Source of the DNA: Streptomyces caatingaensis | Lineage (GTDB): Bacteria > Actinomycetota > Actinomycetes > Streptomycetales > Streptomycetaceae | Assembly: GCF_001187435.1 (NCBI RefSeq) | Contig: NZ_LFXA01000002.1 | Location: 682,001 to 746,000 of the forward strand | DNA length: 64,000 nucleotides | Direction: 5' to 3' | Shown: positions 55,701 to 63,531 of the stretch, one piece after another | Layout of the letters: each line of letters begins with the position of its first letter | Position numbering within the stretch: position 1 is the stretch's first letter | Translations under genes and position numbers: made by a program | The notes under the pieces: generated by a model | What the model saw: only the letters and a program-made list of their open reading frames with translations | What the model was told of the DNA's origin: nothing | Databases searched by the model: none

Positions 55701-56963
55701 ATGATCATCACAAGACGGCTGGCGGCGGGAGCCTGTGCTCTGCTCGCCGCACTGGCCGGGGGCGCCGGGCCGGCACAGGCCGCCGACGGGCCCTCGAAGG
55801 ACTCCCCGAAAGTCGAGCTCGTGCTGGACGTCAGCGGGTCGATGCGCGCCCGCGACATCGACGGCCAGTCCCGCATGGCGGCCGCCCAGCAGGCGTTCAA
55901 CGAGGTCATCGACGCCGTCCCGCAGGGAGTGCGGCTCGGCATCCGGACGCTGGGCGCCCACTACCCCGGCGACGACAAGGCGATCGGCTGCCGGGACAGC
56001 AAGCAGGAGTACCCCGTCGGACAGGTCGACCGCACGGAGGCCAAGGCGGCCGTCGCGGCCCTGCGGCCCACCGGCTGGACGCCCATCGGCTACGCCCTGC
56101 GCGGCGCCGACCAGGACCTGGGCACCGACGGCGGTACGCGCCGCATCGTCCTCATCACCGACGGCGAGGACTCCTGCGGCCGGCCCGACCCGTGCGACGT
56201 GGCGCGCGAACTCGCCGCCAAGGGCACGCACTTGACGATCGACACGCTCGGCCTGGCGCACGACGACAAGACCCGCGAGCAGCTCAGCTGCATCGCCGAG
56301 GCCACCGGCGGCACGTACACCACCGTCCGCCACACCAAGGAGCTGTCCGGCCGCATCAAGCAGCTCGTCCGCCGCTCCGACACGCCCGTGGACGAGGCCC
56401 CGAAGCCGGCCAAGGGCGCGAACGAGTGCGCCACCGCGCCCGAGATCGGCGCGGGCGTCTGGACGGACCGCGCGACGTTCGGCGAGCACCGCTGGTACCG
56501 GGTGAAGGTCAGGCCCGGCCAGGAGCTGCGCGCCGCCGCGAGCGTGGCCGCCGACCGGCAGGTCGACCGCGACTACGGCGTCCTGGTGAGAGCCGTCGGC
56601 GAGAACGGCCAGGAGCTGGTACGGGGTTCGGACGCGGGCAGCGGACGCACCGACGTGATGGCCTCCGGTCTGCGCTACCCGGTGGGCAAGGCGAGGAAGG
56701 GCGACGACAGGGACGCCAGGAGCGTCTGCCTGGAGGTCTCCAGCTCCTTCTCCGCCCCGGCGAACGTAAAGCGCGACCCGGGCCTGCCCGTCGAGCTGGC
56801 CGTCGACCTGGCCGACGCCCCGGACAAGCCCTCCGACCTGGCGGCCTTCGGCCTCGGCCGGGGCTGGGTGCTCCTCGCCGTACTCGGCGTGACCGGACTG
56901 GTCGCGGGCCTGCTGTGGGGCTGGCTGGCGCGCTGGCGCGTCGCCGTCCGGAGGGAGAACTGA
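55701..56963 (+). CDS. Secreted, membrane-anchored VWA-domain protein
   Basis: This 420-residue protein has a signal peptide (1-28, ending AQAADG), a von Willebrand factor A domain (about 37-210) with the MIDAS motif D43-V-S45-G-S47 and LRPTGWTPIGYALRGA and VLITDGEDSCG strands, a second beta-rich domain (about 235-385) and one C-terminal membrane helix (about 390-412) with a short basic tail. The extracellular part would bind metal-dependent protein ligands. Its stop overlaps the next gene start by one base (TGATG), and the two proteins look like partners at the cell surface. Confidence 0.88.
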   Translation: MIITRRLAAGACALLAALAGGAGPAQAADGPSKDSPKVELVLDVSGSMRARDIDGQSRMAAAQQAFNEVIDAVPQGVRLGIRTLGAHYPGDDKAIGCRDSKQEYPVGQVDRTEAKAAVAALRPTGWTPIGYALRGADQDLGTDGGTRRIVLITDGEDSCGRPDPCDVARELAAKGTHLTIDTLGLAHDDKTREQLSCIAEATGGTYTTVRHTKELSGRIKQLVRRSDTPVDEAPKPAKGANECATAPEIGAGVWTDRATFGEHRWYRVKVRPGQELRAAASVAADRQVDRDYGVLVRAVGENGQELVRGSDAGSGRTDVMASGLRYPVGKARKGDDRDARSVCLEVSSSFSAPANVKRDPGLPVELAVDLADAPDKPSDLAAFGLGRGWVLLAVLGVTGLVAGLLWGWLARWRVAVRREN

Positions 56964-57697
56964 TGCGCTTCCGAAGGGCTTTGACCGCCGGGCTCCTCGC
57001 CGCCACCGCGCTGTTCTCCGGCGCCGGAGCGGCCACGGCCGGCACCACCGGCAAGGACGGCGACCCCACGGAGGCGGGCACCGGCTTCCGCACCGCCACC
57101 GCCGTCAAGCAGGACCAGAAGGCCACCGCCGACGCCTCCACCGGTGACTACCTCTACTGGCAGTTCCCGGCGGGCGCGGGCCAACGCCCCACTGCCAGGG
57201 CCACGGTGAGGCTGCCGGAGGCGAACGCCCGGCACGGCGCGGCCACCTGGCGGCTGGACGTCTTCGACGGGCTGCGCCGCCGCCAGGCGTGCGCCGAGGG
57301 CGAGCCGACGAGGAAGGCCGGGCCGCAGGACTCCACCATCACCCTGACCTGCACCCTGCGCGTCGTCCGCCCGTACGCCGAGCGCTGGTCCGACGACCCG
57401 CTGCCGGGCGCCTATTACCTCCGCCTCACCGTCGTCGACGGCCCTGACCAGGACATGGGCCTGCCCGTCCACGCCGAGGTGGAGGCGACCGCCGAGGACG
57501 CCGGCGGCAAGTACGCCGAGGGTGGCGAGCTGGGCGCCCCGCTGCACGCCGGAGCCGTCTCCGAGCCGGAGGGCGGCTGGACGGGCGGCTGGTGGTCGGA
57601 CCGCTGGCTGTGGACCGTGGGCGGCGCCGTGCTCGGCGCCCTCCTGGCCATCGGCGGATACACCCTCACCCGCCACCCGCACCGCTTCTCGCGCTAG
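56963..57697 (+). CDS. Secreted membrane-anchored partner of VWA protein
   Basis: This 244-residue protein has a signal peptide (1-27, ending TAGTT), a beta-rich extracellular domain (about 40-180) that resembles the second domain of the upstream VWA protein (both have a DYLYWQF / HRWYRVKV-type strand early and end in a membrane helix), a Glu/Gly-rich linker, and a C-terminal helix (about 213-233 TVGGAVLGALLAIGGYTL) before HPHRFSR. It probably forms a surface complex with the VWA protein. Family not recognised by name. Confidence 0.8.
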   Translation: MRFRRALTAGLLAATALFSGAGAATAGTTGKDGDPTEAGTGFRTATAVKQDQKATADASTGDYLYWQFPAGAGQRPTARATVRLPEANARHGAATWRLDVFDGLRRRQACAEGEPTRKAGPQDSTITLTCTLRVVRPYAERWSDDPLPGAYYLRLTVVDGPDQDMGLPVHAEVEATAEDAGGKYAEGGELGAPLHAGAVSEPEGGWTGGWWSDRWLWTVGGAVLGALLAIGGYTLTRHPHRFSR

Positions 57698-57711
57698 CCG
57701 CCGCCGCGGAC

Positions 57712-57740
57712 CGAAGGCCCCCGGATCCCGGGGGCCTTCG
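57712..57740. terminator. Bidirectional hairpin terminator
   Basis: A perfect 13-bp stem (57712-57724 with 57728-57740) with a 3-base loop lies between the VWA operon stop (57697) and the converging protease stop (57755). It can serve both. Confidence 0.85.
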
Positions 57741-57754
57741 CGCTTCCCGGAGGT

Positions 57755-58687
57755 TCAGCGGCCCGCGGGCGCCGCCCCGTGCACCGCGTCCACGTAGAGG
57801 TCCAGCAGGTCCTCGGTGAAGTACGAGCTGTAGGAGATGTCCGGGGTGTCGCCGCCGGTGTGGTAGCCCCCGATCACCCCGATCACGGAGTACCCGCTCC
57901 CCGCACGCACCAGGAACGGCCCGCCGGACGTGCCGCCGACGAAGCCGGCGCAGGGGATCTCCAGGAAGTCGCCGGGCGCCTTGGGGTCGGTGCTGGTGTA
58001 ACGCCGCGTCGCGGAGCGGCAGTCGATCGGCTTGGGGTACTTGGCGTCGCTGCTGCCGGGGTAGCCGACGAGCCGTACGTCCCGGTGCGTATAGCCCGGG
58101 TGGAAGGCCAGGCCGAAACCGCCGACGGCCCGTTCGACCGGCGTGCCGTCCTCCCGGTCGCCGAGCCGTACCACCGTGTAGTCCCAGCGCGCCCCGCCGT
58201 CCGTGCCCAGGTCGTAGTAGCGCTGGTCGATGTAGATGTCCTCGACGGGGAAGACGCCGTGCGGCTTGAGGCCGTCGTGGTACTGCGGCACGAACGACAG
58301 CCGCTTCTTCGGGTCCGGCCGGCGCAGACAGTGCGCGGCGCTGACGACCAGGTCGCGGTAGGGGCTGCGGACGACCGTTCCGCCGCAGAAGCGGCCCTTG
58401 TTCTGCCCGTCGGTCCAGAAGAACGTCCCCACCTGGGGGAGTCCGTCGAAGGGGCGGCTCGGCGGCACGGCACGGGCCGCCGGGCCGCCGGCGGCCGCCG
58501 TACGGCGCCCGGCCTCCGCCGGAAGGGCCTCCGTCATGCGCTCCGCCGTCCAGTAGGCGTCCGCCGCGCGCGCCAGCGCGCGCTCCCCGGGATCGGCGGC
58601 GGCGGGCGGCGCGGGAGCGACGGGCGCGAGGGTCGCGAGGCCCAGGAGAAGGGTGACGAGGCCGGTTGCGGCGAGGGATCTGCGCAT
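57755..58687 (-). CDS. Secreted trypsin-like serine protease
   Basis: This 310-residue protein has a signal peptide (1-31, ending PAAAD), a short pro-region, and a chymotrypsin-fold protease domain. The catalytic triad is readable: His119 in VVSAAHCL, Asp169 in WDYTVVRLGD, and Ser254 in GGTSGGPFLV. Two Cys pairs are likely. It resembles Streptomyces secreted trypsin-like peptidases with the FCGGTVV start. The substrate and activation step are unknown. Confidence 0.92.
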   Translation of the reverse strand: MRRSLAATGLVTLLLGLATLAPVAPAPPAAADPGERALARAADAYWTAERMTEALPAEAGRRTAAAGGPAARAVPPSRPFDGLPQVGTFFWTDGQNKGRFCGGTVVRSPYRDLVVSAAHCLRRPDPKKRLSFVPQYHDGLKPHGVFPVEDIYIDQRYYDLGTDGGARWDYTVVRLGDREDGTPVERAVGGFGLAFHPGYTHRDVRLVGYPGSSDAKYPKPIDCRSATRRYTSTDPKAPGDFLEIPCAGFVGGTSGGPFLVRAGSGYSVIGVIGGYHTGGDTPDISYSSYFTEDLLDLYVDAVHGAAPAGR

Positions 58688-58869
58688 GAGCGTTCCTCTC
58701 CGGTGCTCGGGGCGCGTATTGAGGTGAGCGTGCCATCGTCCTACGGACGGGAGAGGTGTGGAGAGAGCCGGACGCGACAGGATTCACCAGGACGCCGGAT
58801 TCCGGCGACGGCACCCACGGGCCGTCGGCCACTGGCCGGAAAACGCTCTTCCGAAGAGGCATCAACTCC

Positions 58870-58965
58870 TGGTTAAGTCATTGCCTGCTCGTAACCGGAA
58901 TCCGACTGGTGCCGCGTGGCGGTGCGTGACAGGATTCCCCACGCGGCCGCCCCGGGCTTAACCAG
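58870..58965. promoter_or_regulatory. Paired inverted sites upstream of XRE-ImmA operon
   Basis: CTGGTTAAG (58870-58878) and its exact complement CTTAACCAG (58957-58965) form a 9-bp inverted pair 78 bases apart. The downstream arm is 46 bases before the XRE start. A related GTAACCGG lies between. They may bind an XRE dimer at two places and loop the DNA. The rest of the 323-base gap 58688-59010 holds no gene. Confidence 0.5.
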
Positions 58966-59010
58966 CCGTGAGGCGACCACGCGGAGGCCGCACGGAGAAC
59001 GGGGGCGCTG

Positions 59011-59496
59011 ATGGGGACCAGGGGGGACGGACCGGCGGACGACGCCGGCAACGCGCTCGCGGTGCGGCTCAACTACCTCTTCGCGAACATGCATCCACCC
59101 GGGGCGCCCTACACCAACGCACACGTCGCCGAGGAGATCGGCAGATGCAAGGAGGAGTACGGCGGCGTCACCGTCACCGAGCAGTACCTGTCGATGCTGC
59201 GCAACGGCAAGCGGACCAACCCCAGCCCCGACGTGCTGCGGGCCCTGGCCAAGTTCTTCGCCGTGCCCGTGTGTTACCTGATGGGCGGCCTGTCCGACTC
59301 GCAGGCCGCCCGCGTCGAGGACGAGGTGCGGTTCCTGGCCGCCATGCGCGACCAGCGCGTCCGCTCCATCGCCCTGCGGTCGGTCGGCCTGCCCCCCGAG
59401 GTGCAGGACAGCCTGTCCGCGATCATCTGTCAGTTCCGGCAGCAGATGAACCTGCCGACCGACGCGCCCGGGGAGGGCGGTGAGGAACGCCCGTGA
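59011..59496 (+). CDS. XRE-family regulator, first gene of protease/membrane operon
   Basis: This 161-residue protein has a helix-turn-helix domain of about 75 residues: LAVRLNYLFANMHPPGAPYT, then VAEEIGRCKEEYGGVTVTEQ, with YLSMLRNGKRTNPSPDVLRA as recognition segment. A helical C-terminal part (about 95-150) follows. ATG at 59011; weak ribosome site. Its stop overlaps the next gene (GTGA). In ImmR/ImmA-type systems the XRE protein is a repressor that the metalloprotease cuts. The same logic may hold here but is inferred from gene order. Confidence 0.88.
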   Translation: MGTRGDGPADDAGNALAVRLNYLFANMHPPGAPYTNAHVAEEIGRCKEEYGGVTVTEQYLSMLRNGKRTNPSPDVLRALAKFFAVPVCYLMGGLSDSQAARVEDEVRFLAAMRDQRVRSIALRSVGLPPEVQDSLSAIICQFRQQMNLPTDAPGEGGEERP

Positions 59497-60143
59497 CCGT
59501 CGTGGCGGACGACCGGCTCTTCACCTACTGGCGGCGCGTCGAGGACGCCGACGACAAGGACGGTGCAGGCATGCGGGTGGCGCGGATACGCCGGCGCTGC
59601 GGGCAGCTCATCGACGAGCTCGCCCTGCCGCCGCGCACCGGCCTGCCCGCCCTGTGCGAGGCCGTCGCCCGCCGCGTGGGCCGGCCCATCCACCTGGTGC
59701 CCATGCCGCTGGACGGCGTCGTCTCCGGCATGACCGCCACCACCGACGACGCCTACTGGATCGTCCACGAGGTGCGCACCTCGCCCTGGCACCAGGCGCA
59801 CATCGTCCTCCACGAACTCGGCCACCTGCTGCTCGGCCACGACCAGGACCCCACCGTCACCGAGAACGCCCTCAAGGTCTGGACGCCCTCCGTCGACGTC
59901 GCCACCGCCATGCGCCGCATGGGCCTGGCCATGGGCGTCGCCCGCCACCACTGCTACGACGACCTCACCGAGCGCGAGACCGAGGTCCTCGCCACGCTCC
60001 TGATGGAGAAGGTCGTCCCGCCGCCCCCCGGCGGGAACCGGCCGCTGGAGGGCCCGGCCGCGGCGCTGGCCGCCGCCCTCGGCCCCGCGCTCGAACACGT
60101 CCGCCGGGCCCGCGCGGACGGGGAGGGCGGTGGCGGTGTTTGA
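59493..60143 (+). CDS. ImmA/IrrE-type metallopeptidase
   Basis: This 216-residue protein has the zinc-protease motif HELGH (His107, Glu108, His111) in HIVLHELGHLLLGHDQD. Upstream, PALCEAVARRVGRPIHLVPM and ATTDDAYWIVHEVRT match the ImmA/IrrE fold. It starts at GTG 59493 with a four-base overlap to the XRE gene and overlaps the next gene by 14 bases. Such peptidases cleave partner XRE regulators on a signal. The third metal ligand and partner site are not assigned. Confidence 0.9.
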   Translation: MTVVADDRLFTYWRRVEDADDKDGAGMRVARIRRRCGQLIDELALPPRTGLPALCEAVARRVGRPIHLVPMPLDGVVSGMTATTDDAYWIVHEVRTSPWHQAHIVLHELGHLLLGHDQDPTVTENALKVWTPSVDVATAMRRMGLAMGVARHHCYDDLTERETEVLATLLMEKVVPPPPGGNRPLEGPAAALAAALGPALEHVRRARADGEGGGGV

Positions 60144-61350
60144 CGTCCTCTATCTGACGCTCTCGGCCGTCACCTGGGCCATCGTCGGCTACAAGGCCCG
60201 CGCCTGGTTCCGCGACCGCGGCAACGTCGACCTCGGGCTCACCGCCCTGATGACCGCCGGCGTGCCCGTCATCTTCCTGTTCTCCGCACCCCGCGTCTAC
60301 CGCGCCTTCGACCGGCTGACGGGCGTGGCCAACCTCGCGATGGTCCTCCTCTACTCGGCCGTCGTCCTCTTCGCCGCCGGCGCCACCGTGCTGCTGCTGC
60401 GCTGGACCAGCCGCGGCGACCGGGCCGCCCACGCCCGCGCCGTCGCCCGCTCCCGCCGGGCCGTGGCCGTCCTCGCCGCCGCCTGGACGGCCGCGATCGT
60501 CTGCTTCGCCCTCGGCCGCCCCGACTCCGTCGAGCACCCCAGGGACTTCAGCACCACCTACGCCCACGCGCCCGGCGTCGTCGCCTTCCTCACCCTCTAC
60601 CTGGCCATCTTCGGCGCCAGTCTCGCCGGGCTCGGCGTCCTGTGCCCGCGCTACGCGGCCACCCTCGGCCCCTCCTGGCTCTCCCGGGGGCTGCGGACGC
60701 TCGCCGCGGGCTGCTGGCTCGGCCTGCTGTACTGCGCCTGCAAGCTGGCCGGCTTCCTGCTGACCTGGTCGGGCCGGGACGCCTCCTGGCTCTCCAACTA
60801 CCTCGCCCCGATGAGCGCTTCGGTCGCCGCGCTCCTCGTCCTCCTCGGCTTCTCGCTCCCCGCCGTCGGCCCCCGCGCCGCCGCCTGGCGCCGCCTGCGC
60901 CGGCTGCACCCGCTCTGGCGCGAGGTCACCGCCCAGGTCCCCGAGGTCACCATCGGCGGCCCCCGCTGGACGGGCCGCTGGCCGCTGGCCGACCTGGAGT
61001 GGCGGGCCAACCGGCAGATGGCCGAGATCCGCGATGTCCAGCGCGGCGTCCGGCGGCACGTCGAGCCCGCGGCCCTGGACATCGCCCGCCGCCGCGCGGA
61101 CGCCGCCGGCCTCGGCGCGCCCCGCGCCGCGGCCGTCGTCGAGGCGGCGGCGCTGCGCCGCGGCCTGGCGAACCGGTTCGCCGGCCACCTGCCCGATCCG
61201 CACGCGGACAGCGTGGTGGTGACCGTGGGCACCGACCTGGCGGCCGAGCACGAGCACCTGGCGCTCGTGGCGGACGTCTTCCACGACCGGCTGGTCGACT
61301 CCGTGCTCGACGAGCTGCGGACGGCCGGCACGGCCCGCGCACCCGGCTGA
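60130..61350 (+). CDS. MAB_1171c-like multi-pass membrane protein
   Basis: This 406-residue protein has about seven membrane helices in its first 250 residues and a cytoplasmic C-terminal region (about 255-400), rich in Arg and Glu, with PLADLEWRANRQMAEIRDVQ. It resembles the MAB_1171c putative-transporter family commonly encoded after XRE and ImmA/IrrE genes in actinobacteria. GTG at 60130 overlaps the peptidase gene. The substrate or signal is unknown; it could be a sensor that drives the peptidase. Confidence 0.82.
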   Translation: MAVFDVLYLTLSAVTWAIVGYKARAWFRDRGNVDLGLTALMTAGVPVIFLFSAPRVYRAFDRLTGVANLAMVLLYSAVVLFAAGATVLLLRWTSRGDRAAHARAVARSRRAVAVLAAAWTAAIVCFALGRPDSVEHPRDFSTTYAHAPGVVAFLTLYLAIFGASLAGLGVLCPRYAATLGPSWLSRGLRTLAAGCWLGLLYCACKLAGFLLTWSGRDASWLSNYLAPMSASVAALLVLLGFSLPAVGPRAAAWRRLRRLHPLWREVTAQVPEVTIGGPRWTGRWPLADLEWRANRQMAEIRDVQRGVRRHVEPAALDIARRRADAAGLGAPRAAAVVEAAALRRGLANRFAGHLPDPHADSVVVTVGTDLAAEHEHLALVADVFHDRLVDSVLDELRTAGTARAPG

Positions 61351-61422
61351 GGCGCGGGCCCCACGAACGAGGCGGCCATGGACGGGGGTCACGGCCGCCC
61401 GCGGCGCCGGGCGGCGCCGGGA

Positions 61423-61466
61423 CCGTACGTACGCGTACGGGAACCGGTGCCGCCCGCGCCGGTTCC
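61423..61466. promoter_or_regulatory. Two adjacent palindromes before P450 gene
   Basis: CCGTACG-TACG-CGTACGG (61423-61440) is followed directly by GGAACCGG (61440-61447), 11 bases, and CCGGTTCC (61459-61466). They lie 17-60 bases before the P450 ATG. One may be an operator; the second could form a hairpin that ends the upstream transcript. Confidence 0.5.
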
Positions 61467-61482
61467 TCCCTAAGGTCGAAGC

Positions 61483-62694
61483 ATGCAACCCATCGACGCA
61501 GCAACGATCGTCGCCGATCCGCACGGCACCTACGCCGCGCTGCGGGAGGCCGGCCCCGTCCACCGCGTCCCCGGCGCGGACGGCAAACCCGCCTGGCTGG
61601 TGACCCGTTACGAGGACGTGCGCGCGGCCCTCGCCGACCCCCGGCTCTCCCTCGACAAGCGCCACGCCGCGCCCGGGAACTACTCCGGGATGTCCCTGCC
61701 GCCGGCGCTGGACGCCAACCTCCTCAACATGGACCCGCCGGACCACACGCGCATCCGCCGCCTGGTGGTCAAGGCGTTCACGCCGGGGCGGGTGGAGAAG
61801 CTGCGCGAGCCGGTGCGGCGGGCGGCGGACGCGCTGCTGGACGGGCTCGGGCCCGAGGCGGACCTGATCTCCGCGTACGCGGGCCCCCTCCCGATCACGG
61901 TGATGTGCGACCTCCTCGGCGTCCCCGGCGACGACCGCCCCGACTTCCGCTCCTGGACGGACGCGCTGGTCGCCCCCGATCCGGCGCGCCCGGAGGCGGC
62001 GAGGGAGGCGGTGGGGCACCTGATCGGCTTCCTGTCCCGGCTGCTGGCCGCGAAGCGTGCCGAGCCCGGCGACGACCTCCTCTCCGACCTCATCGCCGTC
62101 CGCGACGACGAGGGCGACGCCGCGGGGGGCCGGCTCTCGGAGGACGAGCTGATGTCGCTCGCCTTCCTCCTCCTCTTCGGCGGCTACGAGAACGTCGTCC
62201 ACCTCATCGGCAACACGGTCCTGGCCCTGCTGGAGCGTCCCGGACTCGCCGCGGAGCTGCGAAAGGATCCGGACGGTCTTCCGGGCCTGGTGGAGGAGGT
62301 CAACCGCTGGGACGGGCCCGTTCCGCTGGCCATCCGGCGCTTCCCGCTCCAGGACGTCGAGATCGGCGGCGTCACCGTGCCGGCCGGCGAGACGGTCCTC
62401 CTCTCCCTGGCCTCCGCCAACCGCGATCCCCGCCGCTTTCCCGACCCCGACCGCCTTGACCTGCGGCGCGGCGCCTCCGGCCATCTCTCGCTCGGTCACG
62501 GCATCCACTACTGCCTCGGTGCCGCCCTCGGCCGCATGGAGGCCGAAACGGCCGTCGCCGCACTCCTGTCCCGCTGCCAAGAACTGGAACTGGCTGTTCC
62601 GGTCGCCGATCTGACGTGGCGTCCGACCATGCGGTCGCGTGGCTTGATTTCGCTGCCCGTGCGCTGCGTTCCGTCAAGACGAACAGGTTTTTGA
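61483..62694 (+). CDS. Cytochrome P450
   Basis: This 403-residue P450 has the heme-binding LGHGIHYCLGAALGRME with Cys344, the K-helix ExxR in EEVNRWDG, and an I-helix FGGYENVVHLIG at 232-243. The usual A-G-x-E-T there is G-G-Y-E-N, so the Thr that helps deliver protons is Asn237. MDPPDHTRIRRLVVKAFTP is the conserved C-helix region. Such soluble bacterial P450s need a ferredoxin and reductase. It is separated by 132 bases from the XRE-ImmA-membrane operon and could be its target or an independent unit. Substrate unknown. Confidence 0.93.
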   Translation: MQPIDAATIVADPHGTYAALREAGPVHRVPGADGKPAWLVTRYEDVRAALADPRLSLDKRHAAPGNYSGMSLPPALDANLLNMDPPDHTRIRRLVVKAFTPGRVEKLREPVRRAADALLDGLGPEADLISAYAGPLPITVMCDLLGVPGDDRPDFRSWTDALVAPDPARPEAAREAVGHLIGFLSRLLAAKRAEPGDDLLSDLIAVRDDEGDAAGGRLSEDELMSLAFLLLFGGYENVVHLIGNTVLALLERPGLAAELRKDPDGLPGLVEEVNRWDGPVPLAIRRFPLQDVEIGGVTVPAGETVLLSLASANRDPRRFPDPDRLDLRRGASGHLSLGHGIHYCLGAALGRMEAETAVAALLSRCQELELAVPVADLTWRPTMRSRGLISLPVRCVPSRRTGF

Positions 62695-62732
62695 TGCATG
62701 ACCCATCCGTGATGAGGTAGAAAAGACATCGA

Positions 62733-62770
62733 GCCCGCCCGGTGTGCATCCCCCGTCGCACCGGGCGGGC
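62733..62770. terminator. Bidirectional hairpin terminator with T-rich tail
   Basis: GCCCGCCCGGTG (62733-62744) pairs perfectly with CACCGGGCGGGC (62759-62770), loop 14 bases, followed by CTTTCGT. It ends the P450 transcript (stop 62694) and lies 80 bases past the converging Yip1-like gene. Confidence 0.82.
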
Positions 62771-62851
62771 CTTTCGTCTGTCGGGAGGCGTGCGGCGCGC
62801 GCTGCCGTACGGGGCGGCGCGGTCCGGGTCCGGGGGCGGAACGCCCGTCCC

Positions 62852-63433
62852 TCACCCGCTCCCCGGCGGGAACTTCAGCAGCGTCACCGCCGCGATCATC
62901 TGGATGCTCACCGAGGCGACCGCCTTGCGCGTCGGCAGGTGGTGCTGGCCACGGATCAGCAGCGTGGCCAGGGCGCAGCCGAAGGCCGTCGTCACGGAGG
63001 CCGCCGCGCGGACGGGAACGGAGCCGGCCGGGAGCCAGACGTCGAGGACCAGGCGGGGCAGGTCCGTCGCCCAGAAGACGAGGACGAAGAGGCTGGCCGT
63101 CGGGCCGAGGCGGCCGTTGCCGCCGAGGCGGCGGGCGATGGCGTGGGTCACCAGGCCCAGCAGGACGCTGGCGAGCAGCACGGCGGCGGAGCCGATGGCC
63201 ATCGCCTGGAGGGCGAGGGACGGGTCCACGTCCCACTGCGCCCAGAAGGAGTCCTTGGCCAGGGTGCCCAGCGCCCCGCACAGCAGGCACAGGAACATGG
63301 CGGCTCCCCAGACGCTCCGGTCCCGGGCTTCGTCGAGGACCTCGACGGGCCGGTACCAGAGCCCGAGTATGAGCCGGTGCCAGAAGAGCCGGCGGGGTTC
63401 CGCGCTGGGTGCGGTCGTGGTGGTCAGGGGCAT
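62852..63433 (-). CDS. Yip1-family integral membrane protein
   Basis: This 193-residue protein has about five membrane helices (for example AAMFLCLLCGALGTLA, GSAAVLLASVLLGLVTHAIA, LFVLVFWATDLPRLVLDVWL). The N-terminal LGLWYRPVEVLDEARD and overall pattern fit the Yip1/YIF1 domain group of bacterial proteins. ATG at 63433. The function of bacterial members is unknown. It stands alone, 80 bases from a shared terminator. Confidence 0.82.
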   Translation of the reverse strand: MPLTTTTAPSAEPRRLFWHRLILGLWYRPVEVLDEARDRSVWGAAMFLCLLCGALGTLAKDSFWAQWDVDPSLALQAMAIGSAAVLLASVLLGLVTHAIARRLGGNGRLGPTASLFVLVFWATDLPRLVLDVWLPAGSVPVRAAASVTTAFGCALATLLIRGQHHLPTRKAVASVSIQMIAAVTLLKFPPGSG

Positions 63434-63531
63434 GGATGCCGTTCTATCACCGTACGGGGCGGAGGCCCGAGTCCGGGTCGCCGGGCGGAGGTGCAGGCGT
63501 GCGGCCGGATGTCAAGGGGCCGGACGGACCG

